Shown here: positions 33,064 through 41,955 of the stretch, in pieces
How the letters are laid out: every line of letters begins with the position of its first letter
How positions within the stretch are numbered: the first letter of the stretch is position 1
DNA from: an uncultured Lentisphaeria bacterium
GTDB lineage: Bacteria; Verrucomicrobiota; Lentisphaeria; JABSQK01; CAJWLW01
Length of the DNA stretch: 43,836 nt
Direction: 5' to 3'
Assembly: GCA_913042885.1 (NCBI GenBank)
Contig: CAJWLW010000008.1
Span: 1-43,836, forward strand
Notes under the pieces: model-generated
Seen by the model: only the letters and a program-made list of their open reading frames with translations
The model's database searches: none
What the model was told of the DNA's origin: nothing
Made by a program: the position numbers and the translations under genes

Positions 33064-33711
33064 TCACGTCCCGGGCCGGCCGATCGAAAGCTTATAGCAG
33101 TGATCGATGAGGAGGCGGATTTCCTCGATCTGCAGCTTCTTGAAGAAGTACAAGCAGGTGCTGTCGATATTCCCTTGCGAAGCGCTCTCGCAGCAATCGA
33201 CGAAACTATCCGCGGACCAGTGGCCGATGCGTTCCAGGGCACTGATGTAGTGGCTGAGTTGGTCGGTAGCGGGCACGATATCATCGGCGATCTGCGTGGA
33301 TTTCTCGAACAGCTTGGCAGCTACCGGATGATTGTCGACCTTGGCGAACCAGTGCTTGGCATTTGAATAGTCGCCTTCGCGCCGGTGCATGACGCCATGG
33401 AGGTAACTGCCTTCCGGTGTCTTCAGGCTCTGACAGATATCGTGTGAGAGCGACAGCTCGTCGTTCCACAGCAGCACGCCCGCCTTCACTGCCTGCGCTG
33501 CTTTTTCGTCCTTGACTTCGACCGGCATGAAAAGGTCGATCGGTGAACACTCTGTGACCTCGTCCGTCAAATCCGAATCCCAGGCATTGTCCGGCTGCAG
33601 CTCGGGTAGGGATTCACGGTCTTCCAGGCGCTCGACGAACAACGCGATCCTAGTGTAGAAAAAAGAGGATTTCTTCATCTCACCAAGGGACGTATACTGT
33701 GAATTTGGCAT
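33064..33711 (-). CDS. Conserved hypothetical protein, HGxMHRRE family
   Basis: A 215-residue soluble protein. Its centre holds YLHGVMHRREGDYSNAKHWF followed by HPVA, a block I recognise from a conserved hypothetical family of about 200 residues seen in Planctomycetota, Verrucomicrobiota, Acidobacteria and related groups; no function is known to me. The sequence before it (GVLLWNDELSLSHDICQSL) is also typical, and the whole is mostly helical. The His, Arg and Glu residues of the motif could bind metal or phosphate, which is speculation. ATG 33711 is chosen because GGAGG lies at 33719-33723, seven bases upstream. The upstream region is AT-rich and shared with the divergent dehydrogenase gene. 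Confidence 0.75.
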   Translation of the reverse strand: MPNSQYTSLGEMKKSSFFYTRIALFVERLEDRESLPELQPDNAWDSDLTDEVTECSPIDLFMPVEVKDEKAAQAVKAGVLLWNDELSLSHDICQSLKTPEGSYLHGVMHRREGDYSNAKHWFAKVDNHPVAAKLFEKSTQIADDIVPATDQLSHYISALERIGHWSADSFVDCCESASQGNIDSTCLYFFKKLQIEEIRLLIDHCYKLSIGRPGT

Positions 33712-33812
33712 TCTGTACCCTCCAATAATAATATGCATCAATTGAATTGAATGTATGGGGACGTCAAATCGTTGTCAACCCATGTAGCGGTCGACTAATT
33801 TTGCGGAACGAC

Positions 33813-33856
33813 TTGGGAGAGAATGATTGTGTGCTAATATTGCTCTCCGCAATCAT
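33813..33856 (+). promoter_or_regulatory. Promoter of the catabolic cluster with interlocking inverted repeats
   Basis: TTGGGA at 33813-33818 and TAATAT at 33835-33840 have a 16-nt spacer. Two inverted repeats interlock over it: GGAGAG (33816-33821) with CTCTCC (33843-33848), and ATGATTG (33823-33829) with CAATCAT (33850-33856). The order is A, B, A', B', so both cannot form simple hairpins at once; they may be operator half-sites or alternative RNA pairings. Confidence 0.4.
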
Positions 33857-33894
33857 CTTCATCCCTATGATCCCACTTGCCCCCGGAGATTGAC

Positions 33895-34956
33895 ATGGCT
33901 ACAAAGACAAAACGCTGGTCCTTCGGTGTCGTCGGACTCGGCAACATTTCGGACTTCCACGCCGAGGCGGCCAATGATGTGCGCGGCGGCACAATGTATG
34001 CCTGCTACAGCCGCTCGCCGGAGAAGGCTGCGGCTTTTGCCGCGAAGCACAAGTGTCGGGCGTATTCCGATTTCGAGATGTTTCTACAGGATCCCGAGCT
34101 CGATATCGTCACGATCGCGACGCCGTCCGGCGCCCATTTGGAACCGGCGATCGCGGCGGCCCGAGCCGGCAAGCACGTGATCTGCGAGAAACCGCTGGAA
34201 GTCAATCCTGCCCGCTGCCGCAAGATTATCAGTGCCTGCAAACGTCACAAGGTCAAACTCGTGACCATTTTTCCAACGCGCTTCAAGGACGTCAGTATTG
34301 CCATGAAAAAGGCGATGGACGCGGGTCGTCTGGGAAAGCCCGTAAATGGTAGTGCATATATCAAGTGGTTTCGCGACCAGGCCTACTACGACTCCGGTGC
34401 CTGGCGCGGCACCTGGAAGCTCGACGGTGGTGGTTGCCTGATGAATCAGGCCATCCACAACGTCGACATGCTGATTCACCTGATGGGGGATGTGCGCGAG
34501 GTGTTCGCCTACGCCACTCGGCCTGGCCGCAAGCGGATCGAGGTCGAGACCAACCTCGTTGCGACGCTGAGATTCAAGAGCGGCGCGATCGGGGTGATCG
34601 AGGCATCGACCGAGGTGTATCCCGGCTTTGCGAAGGCGATTCAGATCAGCGGTACCGGTGGTACCATGTCGTGCTCTGAAGACGATCTCGATTTCTGGGG
34701 TTTCGCGAAACCGCTGGCAAGCGATGTACGGACGCTGGAGAAATTTTCAGTCAAGACCGGCACAACCGGCGGTGCTGCCGATCCGCTTGCTATTTCTTCC
34801 GACGGGCATCGTCGCCAGTTCCAGGAACTCGTCGATGTGCTGAAAGGCAAGAAGGATCGGCTGACCTGCGACGGCCAGGAAGGCATCCGCAGCGTCAAGC
34901 TCATCTGTGCCATCTACGAAAGCGTCCGCACCGGGAAACCCGTGAAAGTGAAATGA
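33895..34956 (+). CDS. Gfo/Idh/MocA family NAD(P)-dependent oxidoreductase
   Basis: A 353-residue dehydrogenase. The Rossmann motif is GVVGLGNISDFH near residues 12-23. The family motif CEKPLEVN (K within about 98-105) and GGGCLMNQAIHNVDML with the catalytic-type His-Asp pair are present. Members oxidise sugars, inositols or related polyols, or open glycosidic bonds by a redox route. The CGGAGA ribosome binding site (33884-33889) fits ATG 33895. It heads a plus-strand cluster with a xylose-isomerase-like protein and a CehA/McbA metallohydrolase, so a sugar-type or aromatic-ester substrate is likely; the exact one is unknown. Confidence 0.92.
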   Translation: MATKTKRWSFGVVGLGNISDFHAEAANDVRGGTMYACYSRSPEKAAAFAAKHKCRAYSDFEMFLQDPELDIVTIATPSGAHLEPAIAAARAGKHVICEKPLEVNPARCRKIISACKRHKVKLVTIFPTRFKDVSIAMKKAMDAGRLGKPVNGSAYIKWFRDQAYYDSGAWRGTWKLDGGGCLMNQAIHNVDMLIHLMGDVREVFAYATRPGRKRIEVETNLVATLRFKSGAIGVIEASTEVYPGFAKAIQISGTGGTMSCSEDDLDFWGFAKPLASDVRTLEKFSVKTGTTGGAADPLAISSDGHRRQFQELVDVLKGKKDRLTCDGQEGIRSVKLICAIYESVRTGKPVKVK

Positions 34957-34982
34957 GGTTCGGGGTGCTGGAGTAACAAAGC

Positions 34983-34998
34983 ATACGTTGCAGCGTAT
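34983..34998. promoter_or_regulatory. Palindromic operator-like site before the TIM-barrel gene
   Basis: ATACG and CGTAT arms surround TTGCAG (34983-34998), giving a 16-bp imperfect palindrome in the 88-bp gap between the dehydrogenase and the TIM-barrel gene. It could be an operator for a dimeric regulator or a small hairpin; no regulator gene is nearby. Confidence 0.3.
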
Positions 34999-35044
34999 AC
35001 TGACCCACTTGAAACTTGCAACCTTCCAATAAAGGAAAAGCACC

Positions 35045-36028
35045 ATGGCAAACCTGTTATTCGGTATCACGGAGAGCGGCGTCATCCACACCGACGCCGA
35101 CGAACCCCTCGACCTCGACACCAAGTTCCGCATGGTCAAGGAATCCGGGGTCTACGATTACTTCGACAAGACACCGCCGGCCGATCAGGAAGCCGAGTAC
35201 ATCCGTTGCAGTGAGGAATACGGGCTGCCGATACGCGCCGGCGGCTGGTACTACACGCTCGGGCGTGACGAGGACATGCTCAAGACGAATCTCGAGCTCG
35301 GTGCCCGCCTCGGCAGCATTGTACACAATACGCAGATCAGCATGTACCACGACGACGGTCACCTGATCACCAACGAAGAAGTTGCCGAGATCTACATGCG
35401 CGCCTACGAGTGGGGCGAGGCGTGCGGCTGCAAGTCGACCTTCGAGATTCATGTCAACATGTGGTCGGAGGATTTCCGACAGGTCAGCAAGGTTGCCGAT
35501 CTCGTCGAAGCCCGCGGCGTGCCCTTCCGCATGACCCTCGATCACTCGCATGTCGTCTTCAAAATGGACAATCCCAAGGAACAGGAAGTGCTCGACATCC
35601 GCGGCGACGTCGAGTCGGGCGCACTGATTCTCGATCCGTTCACGCCCGGCAACGTCAGTGACGAATGGATCGAGCGCGGTTTCGTCTGGCACACCCATGC
35701 CCGAGCTGCGGCGCCGAACAATCCGGTCAACGTCTGGGCCAGGCACGAAGACGGCTCCTTTGGCCGCGGCATCCAGTATCCCTTTATCCGGCCGCAGGAA
35801 GGCGAATGGCACAGTGATTGGGACGAGAGTAATCTCGAGCCCTGGAAAGAAGTTCTGCGCCACCTGATGAAGCATCATGCCACCCACCCCGACAGCAAGC
35901 TCGGGCAGATTTCCACGGAGTTCATCCCTGCCGTCGACTATGGCGCCGGTGCCGGGTACTCAATCTTTGAAAACTCCGTCGCTGCCGCCAAGTGGTTGCG
36001 CGCCACTTGGGACGAGATCAACAGGTAA
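35045..36028 (+). CDS. Sugar phosphate isomerase/epimerase-type TIM barrel
   Basis: A 327-residue protein of the xylose-isomerase-like (AP endonuclease 2 / sugar epimerase) superfamily. Visible metal-ligand-type residues are in TFEIHVNMWSEDF (Glu and His on a strand end), FRMTLDHSHVVFKM (Asp-His, His) and GFVWHTHARAA (His-x-His), the normal spacing for a divalent metal site. Expected chemistry is keto-aldose isomerisation, epimerisation or a hydrolytic variant. AAAGGAAAAG provides a ribosome binding site before ATG 35045. The gene lies 88 bp after the dehydrogenase and 53 bp before the CehA-like gene, all on the same strand, so they likely form one pathway. Confidence 0.85.
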   Translation: MANLLFGITESGVIHTDADEPLDLDTKFRMVKESGVYDYFDKTPPADQEAEYIRCSEEYGLPIRAGGWYYTLGRDEDMLKTNLELGARLGSIVHNTQISMYHDDGHLITNEEVAEIYMRAYEWGEACGCKSTFEIHVNMWSEDFRQVSKVADLVEARGVPFRMTLDHSHVVFKMDNPKEQEVLDIRGDVESGALILDPFTPGNVSDEWIERGFVWHTHARAAAPNNPVNVWARHEDGSFGRGIQYPFIRPQEGEWHSDWDESNLEPWKEVLRHLMKHHATHPDSKLGQISTEFIPAVDYGAGAGYSIFENSVAAAKWLRATWDEINR

Positions 36029-36081
36029 GCGTACGATCGGCGCAAACAGTCGAAAAAGGAACACATTCCGGAGACCTGATC

Positions 36082-38625
36082 ATGAATATTCCGCCATCTG
36101 CCCATTTCACGCCCGTTCCCCTGGGGCCCGTTTGCAATGTCAATCGCGGTGAGCTGCCCGCTGAATTGGCGACGCCGAAACCAGCCGCCGAGAGTTTTGG
36201 CGAAACGCAGTTTCGCGGTATTCCGTTTGATCTCGGACCAGAGGCCGGCAACAATGTTGTCCTTCTACACAGAGACTCCGTTACTGTCGAGCTCGACGGC
36301 CGGCGGGCGACCTACCTGGTTTTCGCACATGCTGTCGAGAATGTTCCGTCAGTCGTTGTCGAAGGACTGGGAGACGAAATTGCCGATGGCAACATATCGG
36401 GCGGTCGTGTCTCGGACTACGTCCTTGAGTATACCGATGGTACGACTGCGACCGCACCGATCGAGCGGCGCTTTGCCATCCAGCAGGGGCGTCATTTTTG
36501 GGGTGCCAGCTCCTTTGCCGGTGTCCCGACCGATGACGAAAGGGTTGTTCGCGCCAATTATGAGGATGTCGCGCTCGAACGTGTTCCTCCCTTCACGTAC
36601 GGTAGTGGCGAGACGCGCAGTCGCAGCAGCCGGGACCGGAACCTCCCGGAGAACCTCTGGCTCTACGCGCTGCCGAATCCGCACCCTGACCGTGAGCTGC
36701 AGGCCCTGCGCCTTGAACCCCAGACCGAGCGCTCGGTTATCTACGGGCTGACAACTACAGAGCTGACCGATCATCCGCTGCGCTTCCAGCCGCGCCGAAA
36801 ATTGCTGCTGACGCTGCCGGACGGCGTTGATTTCAATGCGATCGGCGAGATCGATGAAATCAACATCGACCTCGGCTGGGTGATTTCGGCGCGGCGACAG
36901 ACGACCTACGATCACAGCTGCTGGAATCTCGATGTCGTTGATCTGCAGCCGGCGCTGGCTGAGGACAAGCTGGTCGTCGAGTATTCGGCACATCCCGCCG
37001 CCAAACTGCACGTTGGCTCGGCTGTATACGATCTGAGCGAAATGTCCGGCGGCGTCACCGAAATTCTGCCGGCGCATCGGCCCGTGAAAGTGAAGGTGGT
37101 CGATAAAGCGAGCCGGACACCTGTCGGCGTGCGGATCCATTTCCACGGTGCAGCCGGCGAATATCTGCCGCCGAAAGGCTACCATCGCAAGGTCAACCGC
37201 ACCTGGTTCGAAGATAACTACGGCGAGTTCGTCAATGGCATGAATCAGTACGCGTATATCCGCGGCGAATGTATTGTCGACCTGCCGCTGGGCATTGTGT
37301 ACATCGAGATCAGCCGGGGCTACGAAGTGACCCCGATCCGTGAGTCGTTCGATGTCGGAGCGGACACCGATGAAGTGACGTTCGAACTCGATCGGGTACT
37401 TGACTGGCGAGGCCGCGGCTGGGTGACGGCGGACACACACGTTCATTTTCTGACGCCATCGACAGCGGTACTGGAAGGCGAGGCGGAAGACGTCAATGTC
37501 GTCAATCTGCTGGCCAGCCAGTGGGGTGAACTGTTCACCAACGTCAGTGACTTCGATGGCCGTACGACACACTCGAACACGCTCGCCGGCAACGACGGTG
37601 AATTCCTGGCGCGCGTCGGCACCGAGAACCGCATGCAGGTACTCGGACACATCTCGTTGCTTGGTTACAGCGGCGAGATGATTCATCCACTGTGTTCAGG
37701 CGGTTTGTCGGAGTCCGCCCTCGGCGATTTTCAGGAAGTGACGATGGCGGACTGGGCACAGCGCTGTATTGATCAGAACGGTCTGGTCGTCATGCCGCAC
37801 GCACCGAACCCGCAATGTGAGCGCGTTGCCGATGTGGTTCTTGACCTGGTGCATGCCATCGAGTTCATGTCATTCAACCGGCGGGACGCGCAGCTGGGCC
37901 CGACCGCGGTTGCCGACTGGTACCGTTTCCAGAACATGGGGTATCACCTGCCGCTTACCGGCGGTTCAGACAAGATGTCCGCAGCCTCGCAGCTCGGCGG
38001 GTTGCGGACGTACACGCAGCTGGGCGATCTCGAGCTGACCTATGAGAACTGGATGGCGGCTACGAAAGCCGGCAACACCTTTGTTACCGTCGGTCCGCTG
38101 GTGGAAATGCACGTCGATGGAACCGCCCCGGGCGGCAGGATCAAGTTGTCGGAGACCGGTGGCACCCTGACGGTCGAGTGGCGCGTCGAGTCCGTACAGG
38201 TGCCGATCGATGCCGTAGAGGTTGTCGTCGGTGGCCGCACGGTATCCGAGGAGCGTTTCGACAAGGCCATGGCGGCGAGCGGCACGACGGAAATCTCGGT
38301 CAGTGATTCGTCCTGGGTCGCGGTCCGCGTGCGCGGTAGAATCTCGGTCGAGCTCAATGACGATATCGCGGCGCACACCAGTGCCGTGCAGTTGTTATGC
38401 GGCGACAAAACGGTGTATCGTCAGGAAGACGCGGTCGAGATGTTGCGCCAGATCGAAGGTGCCATGGCGTACATCGATACGATCGCCGCGCGCCCGGACG
38501 CCGATCGATTCCGCAAAATGCAGTTGACGCTGGAATCCGCGTACAACCGGATGCACCAGCGCATGCACAATGAAGGCGTGTATCACGACCACACGCCGGT
38601 GCACAATCATGGGCATGAACATTGA
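36082..38625 (+). CDS. CehA/McbA-family metallohydrolase with His-rich tail
   Basis: A large protein of 847 residues without signal peptide. The N-terminal half (about 1-440) is beta-rich. The catalytic PHP-type domain starts near residue 448 with WVTADTHVHFLTPS (His-Val-His), followed by the GHISLLGYSGEMIHPL and VVMPHAPNP blocks with further metal-ligand-like histidines, and LTGGSDKM near the domain end. CehA/McbA, its named relatives, hydrolyse carbamates such as carbaryl; most members act on unknown esters, amides or glycans. The C-terminus ends in a His/Asp-rich tail (HDHTPVHNHGHEH) that could hold metal. The ribosome binding site is GGAGA at 36069-36073. Last gene of the three-gene cluster. 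Confidence 0.82.
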   Translation: MNIPPSAHFTPVPLGPVCNVNRGELPAELATPKPAAESFGETQFRGIPFDLGPEAGNNVVLLHRDSVTVELDGRRATYLVFAHAVENVPSVVVEGLGDEIADGNISGGRVSDYVLEYTDGTTATAPIERRFAIQQGRHFWGASSFAGVPTDDERVVRANYEDVALERVPPFTYGSGETRSRSSRDRNLPENLWLYALPNPHPDRELQALRLEPQTERSVIYGLTTTELTDHPLRFQPRRKLLLTLPDGVDFNAIGEIDEINIDLGWVISARRQTTYDHSCWNLDVVDLQPALAEDKLVVEYSAHPAAKLHVGSAVYDLSEMSGGVTEILPAHRPVKVKVVDKASRTPVGVRIHFHGAAGEYLPPKGYHRKVNRTWFEDNYGEFVNGMNQYAYIRGECIVDLPLGIVYIEISRGYEVTPIRESFDVGADTDEVTFELDRVLDWRGRGWVTADTHVHFLTPSTAVLEGEAEDVNVVNLLASQWGELFTNVSDFDGRTTHSNTLAGNDGEFLARVGTENRMQVLGHISLLGYSGEMIHPLCSGGLSESALGDFQEVTMADWAQRCIDQNGLVVMPHAPNPQCERVADVVLDLVHAIEFMSFNRRDAQLGPTAVADWYRFQNMGYHLPLTGGSDKMSAASQLGGLRTYTQLGDLELTYENWMAATKAGNTFVTVGPLVEMHVDGTAPGGRIKLSETGGTLTVEWRVESVQVPIDAVEVVVGGRTVSEERFDKAMAASGTTEISVSDSSWVAVRVRGRISVELNDDIAAHTSAVQLLCGDKTVYRQEDAVEMLRQIEGAMAYIDTIAARPDADRFRKMQLTLESAYNRMHQRMHNEGVYHDHTPVHNHGHEH

Positions 38626-38672
38626 GGTAGGCGCCACGAAGGCGTTGGGGACGTGCCTGGCTGCCTGCAGAA

Positions 38673-38690
38673 CGGCCTCGTAAGAGGCCG
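38673..38690. terminator. GC-rich hairpin between convergent CehA-like and trkH genes
   Basis: A perfect 7-bp stem (CGGCCTC with GAGGCCG) carries a GTAA tetraloop of the stable GNRA type. It lies in the 71-bp gap between the convergent stops at 38625 and 38697. There is no T run, so intrinsic termination is uncertain. Confidence 0.4.
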
Positions 38691-38696
38691 GCGGAG

Positions 38697-40187
38697 TCAT
38701 CGTTTCCAGAAATTTGGAAGCAGCAGGACGATCACTGTATACACTTCGAGGCGGCCGGTCAGCATGCTGAAAATAAGCAGGAGCTTCGTTTGCGGTGCCA
38801 TCCAGGCATAAGTCTCGGTCGGCCCGATACCCGAGAGCCCAGGGCCTATGTTTGAGAGCGTAGCAATCGATGCAGTGATTGCGGTCTCGGCGGCACCTTC
38901 GATCTCACCCGCTGCCGCCATCGTTGCGAGTCCGGGTTCGATCAGGCAGATCAGCAGGCAGACGGCGACAAACAGGATCAGGTAGATGAAGAAGAATCCC
39001 AGTATGCGGGTGATGATGTCATCGGATACACGGTGATCGTCCAACCGCACGTTGGTTACGGCGTGGGGGTAAAAGCACCTGTAGATTTGAGCTTGCGCGA
39101 ACTTGATCAATATCATCAATCGCGACACTTTCATGCCGCCGCCCGTGGAACCGCCGCAGGCGCCGATGAACATGAGGCAAAGCAGGACCATGCGCGCATA
39201 ACTGGGCCACAGATTGTAGTCCTCGGTGCAGAAGCCGGTGGTCGTGAGAATCGAAACGACAGTGAAACTGCTTTGCCGAACAATCTGTGCCAGGTTCTGA
39301 TCTTGCCATCCACGGAAAAACTGGATGCTTGCCATCGTTACGATAGCGAACAGACAGAGTCCGGCATAGAATCGAAATTCCTCGTTCTTCAAGTATGTCG
39401 CCGGCTGGCCTCGCAGACATCGCAGATGCAAGACGAAATTGCTGCCGGCGAGGAACATGAACAGGGTAATGACGACGTCGATATAGGCGCTGTCGAAGGC
39501 TTTGATGCTTCCCTGTTGGGTCGAGAATCCACCGGTCGACATGGTGCCGCAGGTATGACACCATGCATCAAACAGCGTCATGCCGCCGAACATGAGCAGT
39601 ACGGTCTCTATTAGGGAAAGCAGCACGTAAACGCCCCACATCATCTTCGCGGCGGTCGCGATTCTCGGGGTCAATTGATCGGCAGTGGGACCTGGTGCTT
39701 CTGCCCGGTAAAGCTGCATGCCGCCGATACCGAGAATCGGCAGGACGGCCAGTGACAGCACGACGATTCCCATGCCGCCGAGCCATTGGGTAAGACTGCG
39801 CCAGTACAGCAGCCCCTTGGGCTGGGCTTCGATATCGTTGAGAATCGTCGCCCCGGTCGTGGTAAAGCCGGACATGGTTTCGAAGACTGCGTCGACGACC
39901 GACAGATCAGCGACCCAGTAAAACGGGATGGCGCCGAAGATTGCCGCTGCCAGCCAGCTGAACGTCACAATCCCGAATCCTTCGCGGATACGCACGGTTT
40001 CTTTACCGCGGTGCACCAGTGAGCCCAGGCCGCCGGCGACGATCGTGATCAGCGAAGACCACAAGAGGCCGGTGGTGACATGGCTCTCATCCCCCATCAG
40101 CCACGAAACCGGTACAGATGTCAGCATCGCAATGCCGACAATCATCAGTATTGCCGACACAACTCGTAAAACGACCTTGGTATTCAT
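38697..40187 (-). CDS. trkH: Potassium uptake channel subunit TrkH
   Basis: A 496-residue membrane protein of the TrkH/KtrB superfamily that conducts potassium across the inner membrane. The four selectivity-filter loops are visible: FETMSGFTTTGATI, CGTMSTGGFST, SILTTTGFCTEDY and ATLSNIGPGL, each with the conserved glycine. Membrane helices alternate with them as expected. It needs TrkA, which is encoded immediately upstream: the trkA stop (TAG) is followed directly by the trkH ATG with no gap, so translation is likely coupled. The gene converges with the CehA-like gene. Confidence 0.96.
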   Translation of the reverse strand: MNTKVVLRVVSAILMIVGIAMLTSVPVSWLMGDESHVTTGLLWSSLITIVAGGLGSLVHRGKETVRIREGFGIVTFSWLAAAIFGAIPFYWVADLSVVDAVFETMSGFTTTGATILNDIEAQPKGLLYWRSLTQWLGGMGIVVLSLAVLPILGIGGMQLYRAEAPGPTADQLTPRIATAAKMMWGVYVLLSLIETVLLMFGGMTLFDAWCHTCGTMSTGGFSTQQGSIKAFDSAYIDVVITLFMFLAGSNFVLHLRCLRGQPATYLKNEEFRFYAGLCLFAIVTMASIQFFRGWQDQNLAQIVRQSSFTVVSILTTTGFCTEDYNLWPSYARMVLLCLMFIGACGGSTGGGMKVSRLMILIKFAQAQIYRCFYPHAVTNVRLDDHRVSDDIITRILGFFFIYLILFVAVCLLICLIEPGLATMAAAGEIEGAAETAITASIATLSNIGPGLSGIGPTETYAWMAPQTKLLLIFSMLTGRLEVYTVIVLLLPNFWKR

Positions 40188-41546
40188 CTATGCATGTACG
40201 CGAAACAAGGTTTCTGCCTGGGCAACTGCCTCGGTTTTCGACAACATGATCACACGATCCCCGGGCAACAGTTTTTCAGATCCGACGGCTGGCACCAATT
40301 GGTCGTCGCGGATGATGGCAGCATACACGGCGTCCGGCGGACACTTGGTTTCCGAGATCCGTTGGCCTGCAACGCGTGACTTTCCCTCCACGCTCATTTC
40401 AATCACTTCTGCGGGTATACGATTGAAGATCGCGATATTTCTACTAGTTTCACTGCTGACGAACTTGAGCAACATATTTATCGAAGCGACGAGCGGGCTG
40501 AAACAACAATCAATCATGCTCATGCTCGCGATGATACGGATATACTCCGGAATCTTGGTCACCGCGATGACTTTGACCGCGTCACATCGCTTGGCAAGGA
40601 TACAACTGAGGATGTTTTTCTCATTATCCCCGTGGGCCGCAACGTAGGCATGGTGATGGTCGATCCCGGCTTCCTCCAGAATGGCACGATCTGTACTTTC
40701 GCCCTTGATGATGACAACCTGCGATCCGAGCGCATCTGCGGCGGATTCGGCCGCGTGCGGATCGGATTCAATAATCCGTACGGGATAGTCCACGACACTG
40801 AGCATCTGCGCCAGCATGCACCCCAGCGGTGTGGCACCACCAATTATCACACCTGAAATAGATCGATCATGTGGAGAGGCCCAGTCGATCAGATCCGCAA
40901 CGTCGTCTTGCGATCCGGCGACGTAGACTTCATCGAATGCAATAAAACTGGTGTTCCCACGAGGAATATGCAGATGTCCGTGTCGCATGATGGCGCAGAT
41001 TCGCAGTTTCTCCAACAATTCCGGTCGCGGGAATTTCGACATGCGGCTGCCCACCAATGGGGATCCCGGCCGAAGTTGGAAGTTCGATATCTGAGCGCCG
41101 GAACGGCTGAACGTCACACGCTCAAGAACTGCCGGGTTCATGATCGCGTTAGTGATGTCTGAGGCGCATTCGTATTCGGGAATGATGGTGTGATCGACAC
41201 CAAACGTTGCCGCATCCATTCCCGGCACATCGAGAAAGTGATCGCGCCGGCGCAGGCGCGCGATCTTCAGGGGCACGTCAAACTGCTTGGCCAGGGAGCA
41301 GGAGATGATGTTGGCTTCGCAGTTATTGCTGACGGCCAACAGCATCTCGGCCTTCTCGATGCCGATCTGTTTCAGCACGTGGGGCGATGCGCCGTTGCCG
41401 ACAAAGGTCATGATGTCGAGCTCCTCGCGGAGTTCGCGAAGGCGCAGCTCGTCCATATCGATCACGACGACGTCGTTAGTGCGAAAGGACAGCACGCGGG
41501 CAAGCTCTCTGCCGACGCGCCCCGCACCCATGATTACTATTTTCAT
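40188..41546 (-). CDS. trkA: Potassium uptake regulatory protein TrkA
   Basis: A 452-residue cytoplasmic protein with two RCK units. The first Rossmann motif is IVIMGAGRVGREL at the N-terminus with acidic ribose binder in VVIDMDE; the second is GVIIGGATPLGCML near residue 230. RCK-C type ends follow each (LRPGSPLVGSRMSK and PAVGSEKLLPGDRVI). It binds NAD(H)/ATP and gates TrkH, which is encoded next with no spacer. First gene of a two-gene operon. In E. coli TrkA is inhibited by dephosphorylated PtsN; a PtsN-like gene lies on the opposite strand 409 bp upstream. Confidence 0.95.
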   Translation of the reverse strand: MKIVIMGAGRVGRELARVLSFRTNDVVVIDMDELRLRELREELDIMTFVGNGASPHVLKQIGIEKAEMLLAVSNNCEANIISCSLAKQFDVPLKIARLRRRDHFLDVPGMDAATFGVDHTIIPEYECASDITNAIMNPAVLERVTFSRSGAQISNFQLRPGSPLVGSRMSKFPRPELLEKLRICAIMRHGHLHIPRGNTSFIAFDEVYVAGSQDDVADLIDWASPHDRSISGVIIGGATPLGCMLAQMLSVVDYPVRIIESDPHAAESAADALGSQVVIIKGESTDRAILEEAGIDHHHAYVAAHGDNEKNILSCILAKRCDAVKVIAVTKIPEYIRIIASMSMIDCCFSPLVASINMLLKFVSSETSRNIAIFNRIPAEVIEMSVEGKSRVAGQRISETKCPPDAVYAAIIRDDQLVPAVGSEKLLPGDRVIMLSKTEAVAQAETLFRVHA

Positions 41547-41955
41547 CGTGTGCCCAGCTCAGTTGAAATATCCGCGTTCGTGACTACGCTGTGATCATGG
41601 TATGAATTTGTGGCTAATGCGCGTGAAACGGGCGCCTCATACTCTACCTTTCGTGTGGCATTACGCCACCTTGCAGTTCGGTCCAGCTTGTTGCCTCCGA
41701 GTCTGAAGTCTTCTTCATACTCAGTCCTGGAGGATGCCCTGGGTTGAATAATACAGAATATTCAACTCTGGAGAAGTGACTCATAACCTCCTGCGGCTAC
41801 ACGCCAGCTTGTAATCACAATAAGCGGATGTCTTATGTTCAGGTGTGAGTTGACAGCCGGCAGCGAATGAGATTGTCACGCTGCGGCTATCCCCGATAGA
41901 AAAACCGTCGATGTCGATCAGATCCCCCGATCATCCTTACATGGTGGAATCCTTC
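41547..41955. other. Divergent intergenic region between trkA and the PtsN-like gene
   Basis: The region is 409 bp without a convincing gene unless the EIIA frame starts earlier (ATG 41911 or 41941). It holds a perfect 8-bp stem, GTTGAATA (41743-41750) with TATTCAAC (41759-41766), around an 8-nt loop. A consensus -35 hexamer TTGACA is at 41850-41855, but the matching -10 position has only TTGTCA, so promoter identity is unsure. TGACA at 41851-41855 and TGTCA near 41874 form an inverted pair. No tRNA or known riboswitch is seen. Confidence 0.45.

Noticed and set aside
36349..37686. Minus-strand open frame of 445 codons opposite the CehA-like gene
   Set aside because: Shadow of a real gene on the plus strand with recognisable metal motifs; no motif in the antisense product.
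41850..41878. TTGACA as a sigma-70 promoter for the EIIA gene
   Set aside because: The -10 position 17 nt on reads TTGTCA, only half matching; mentioned in the intergenic entry but not called as a promoter.
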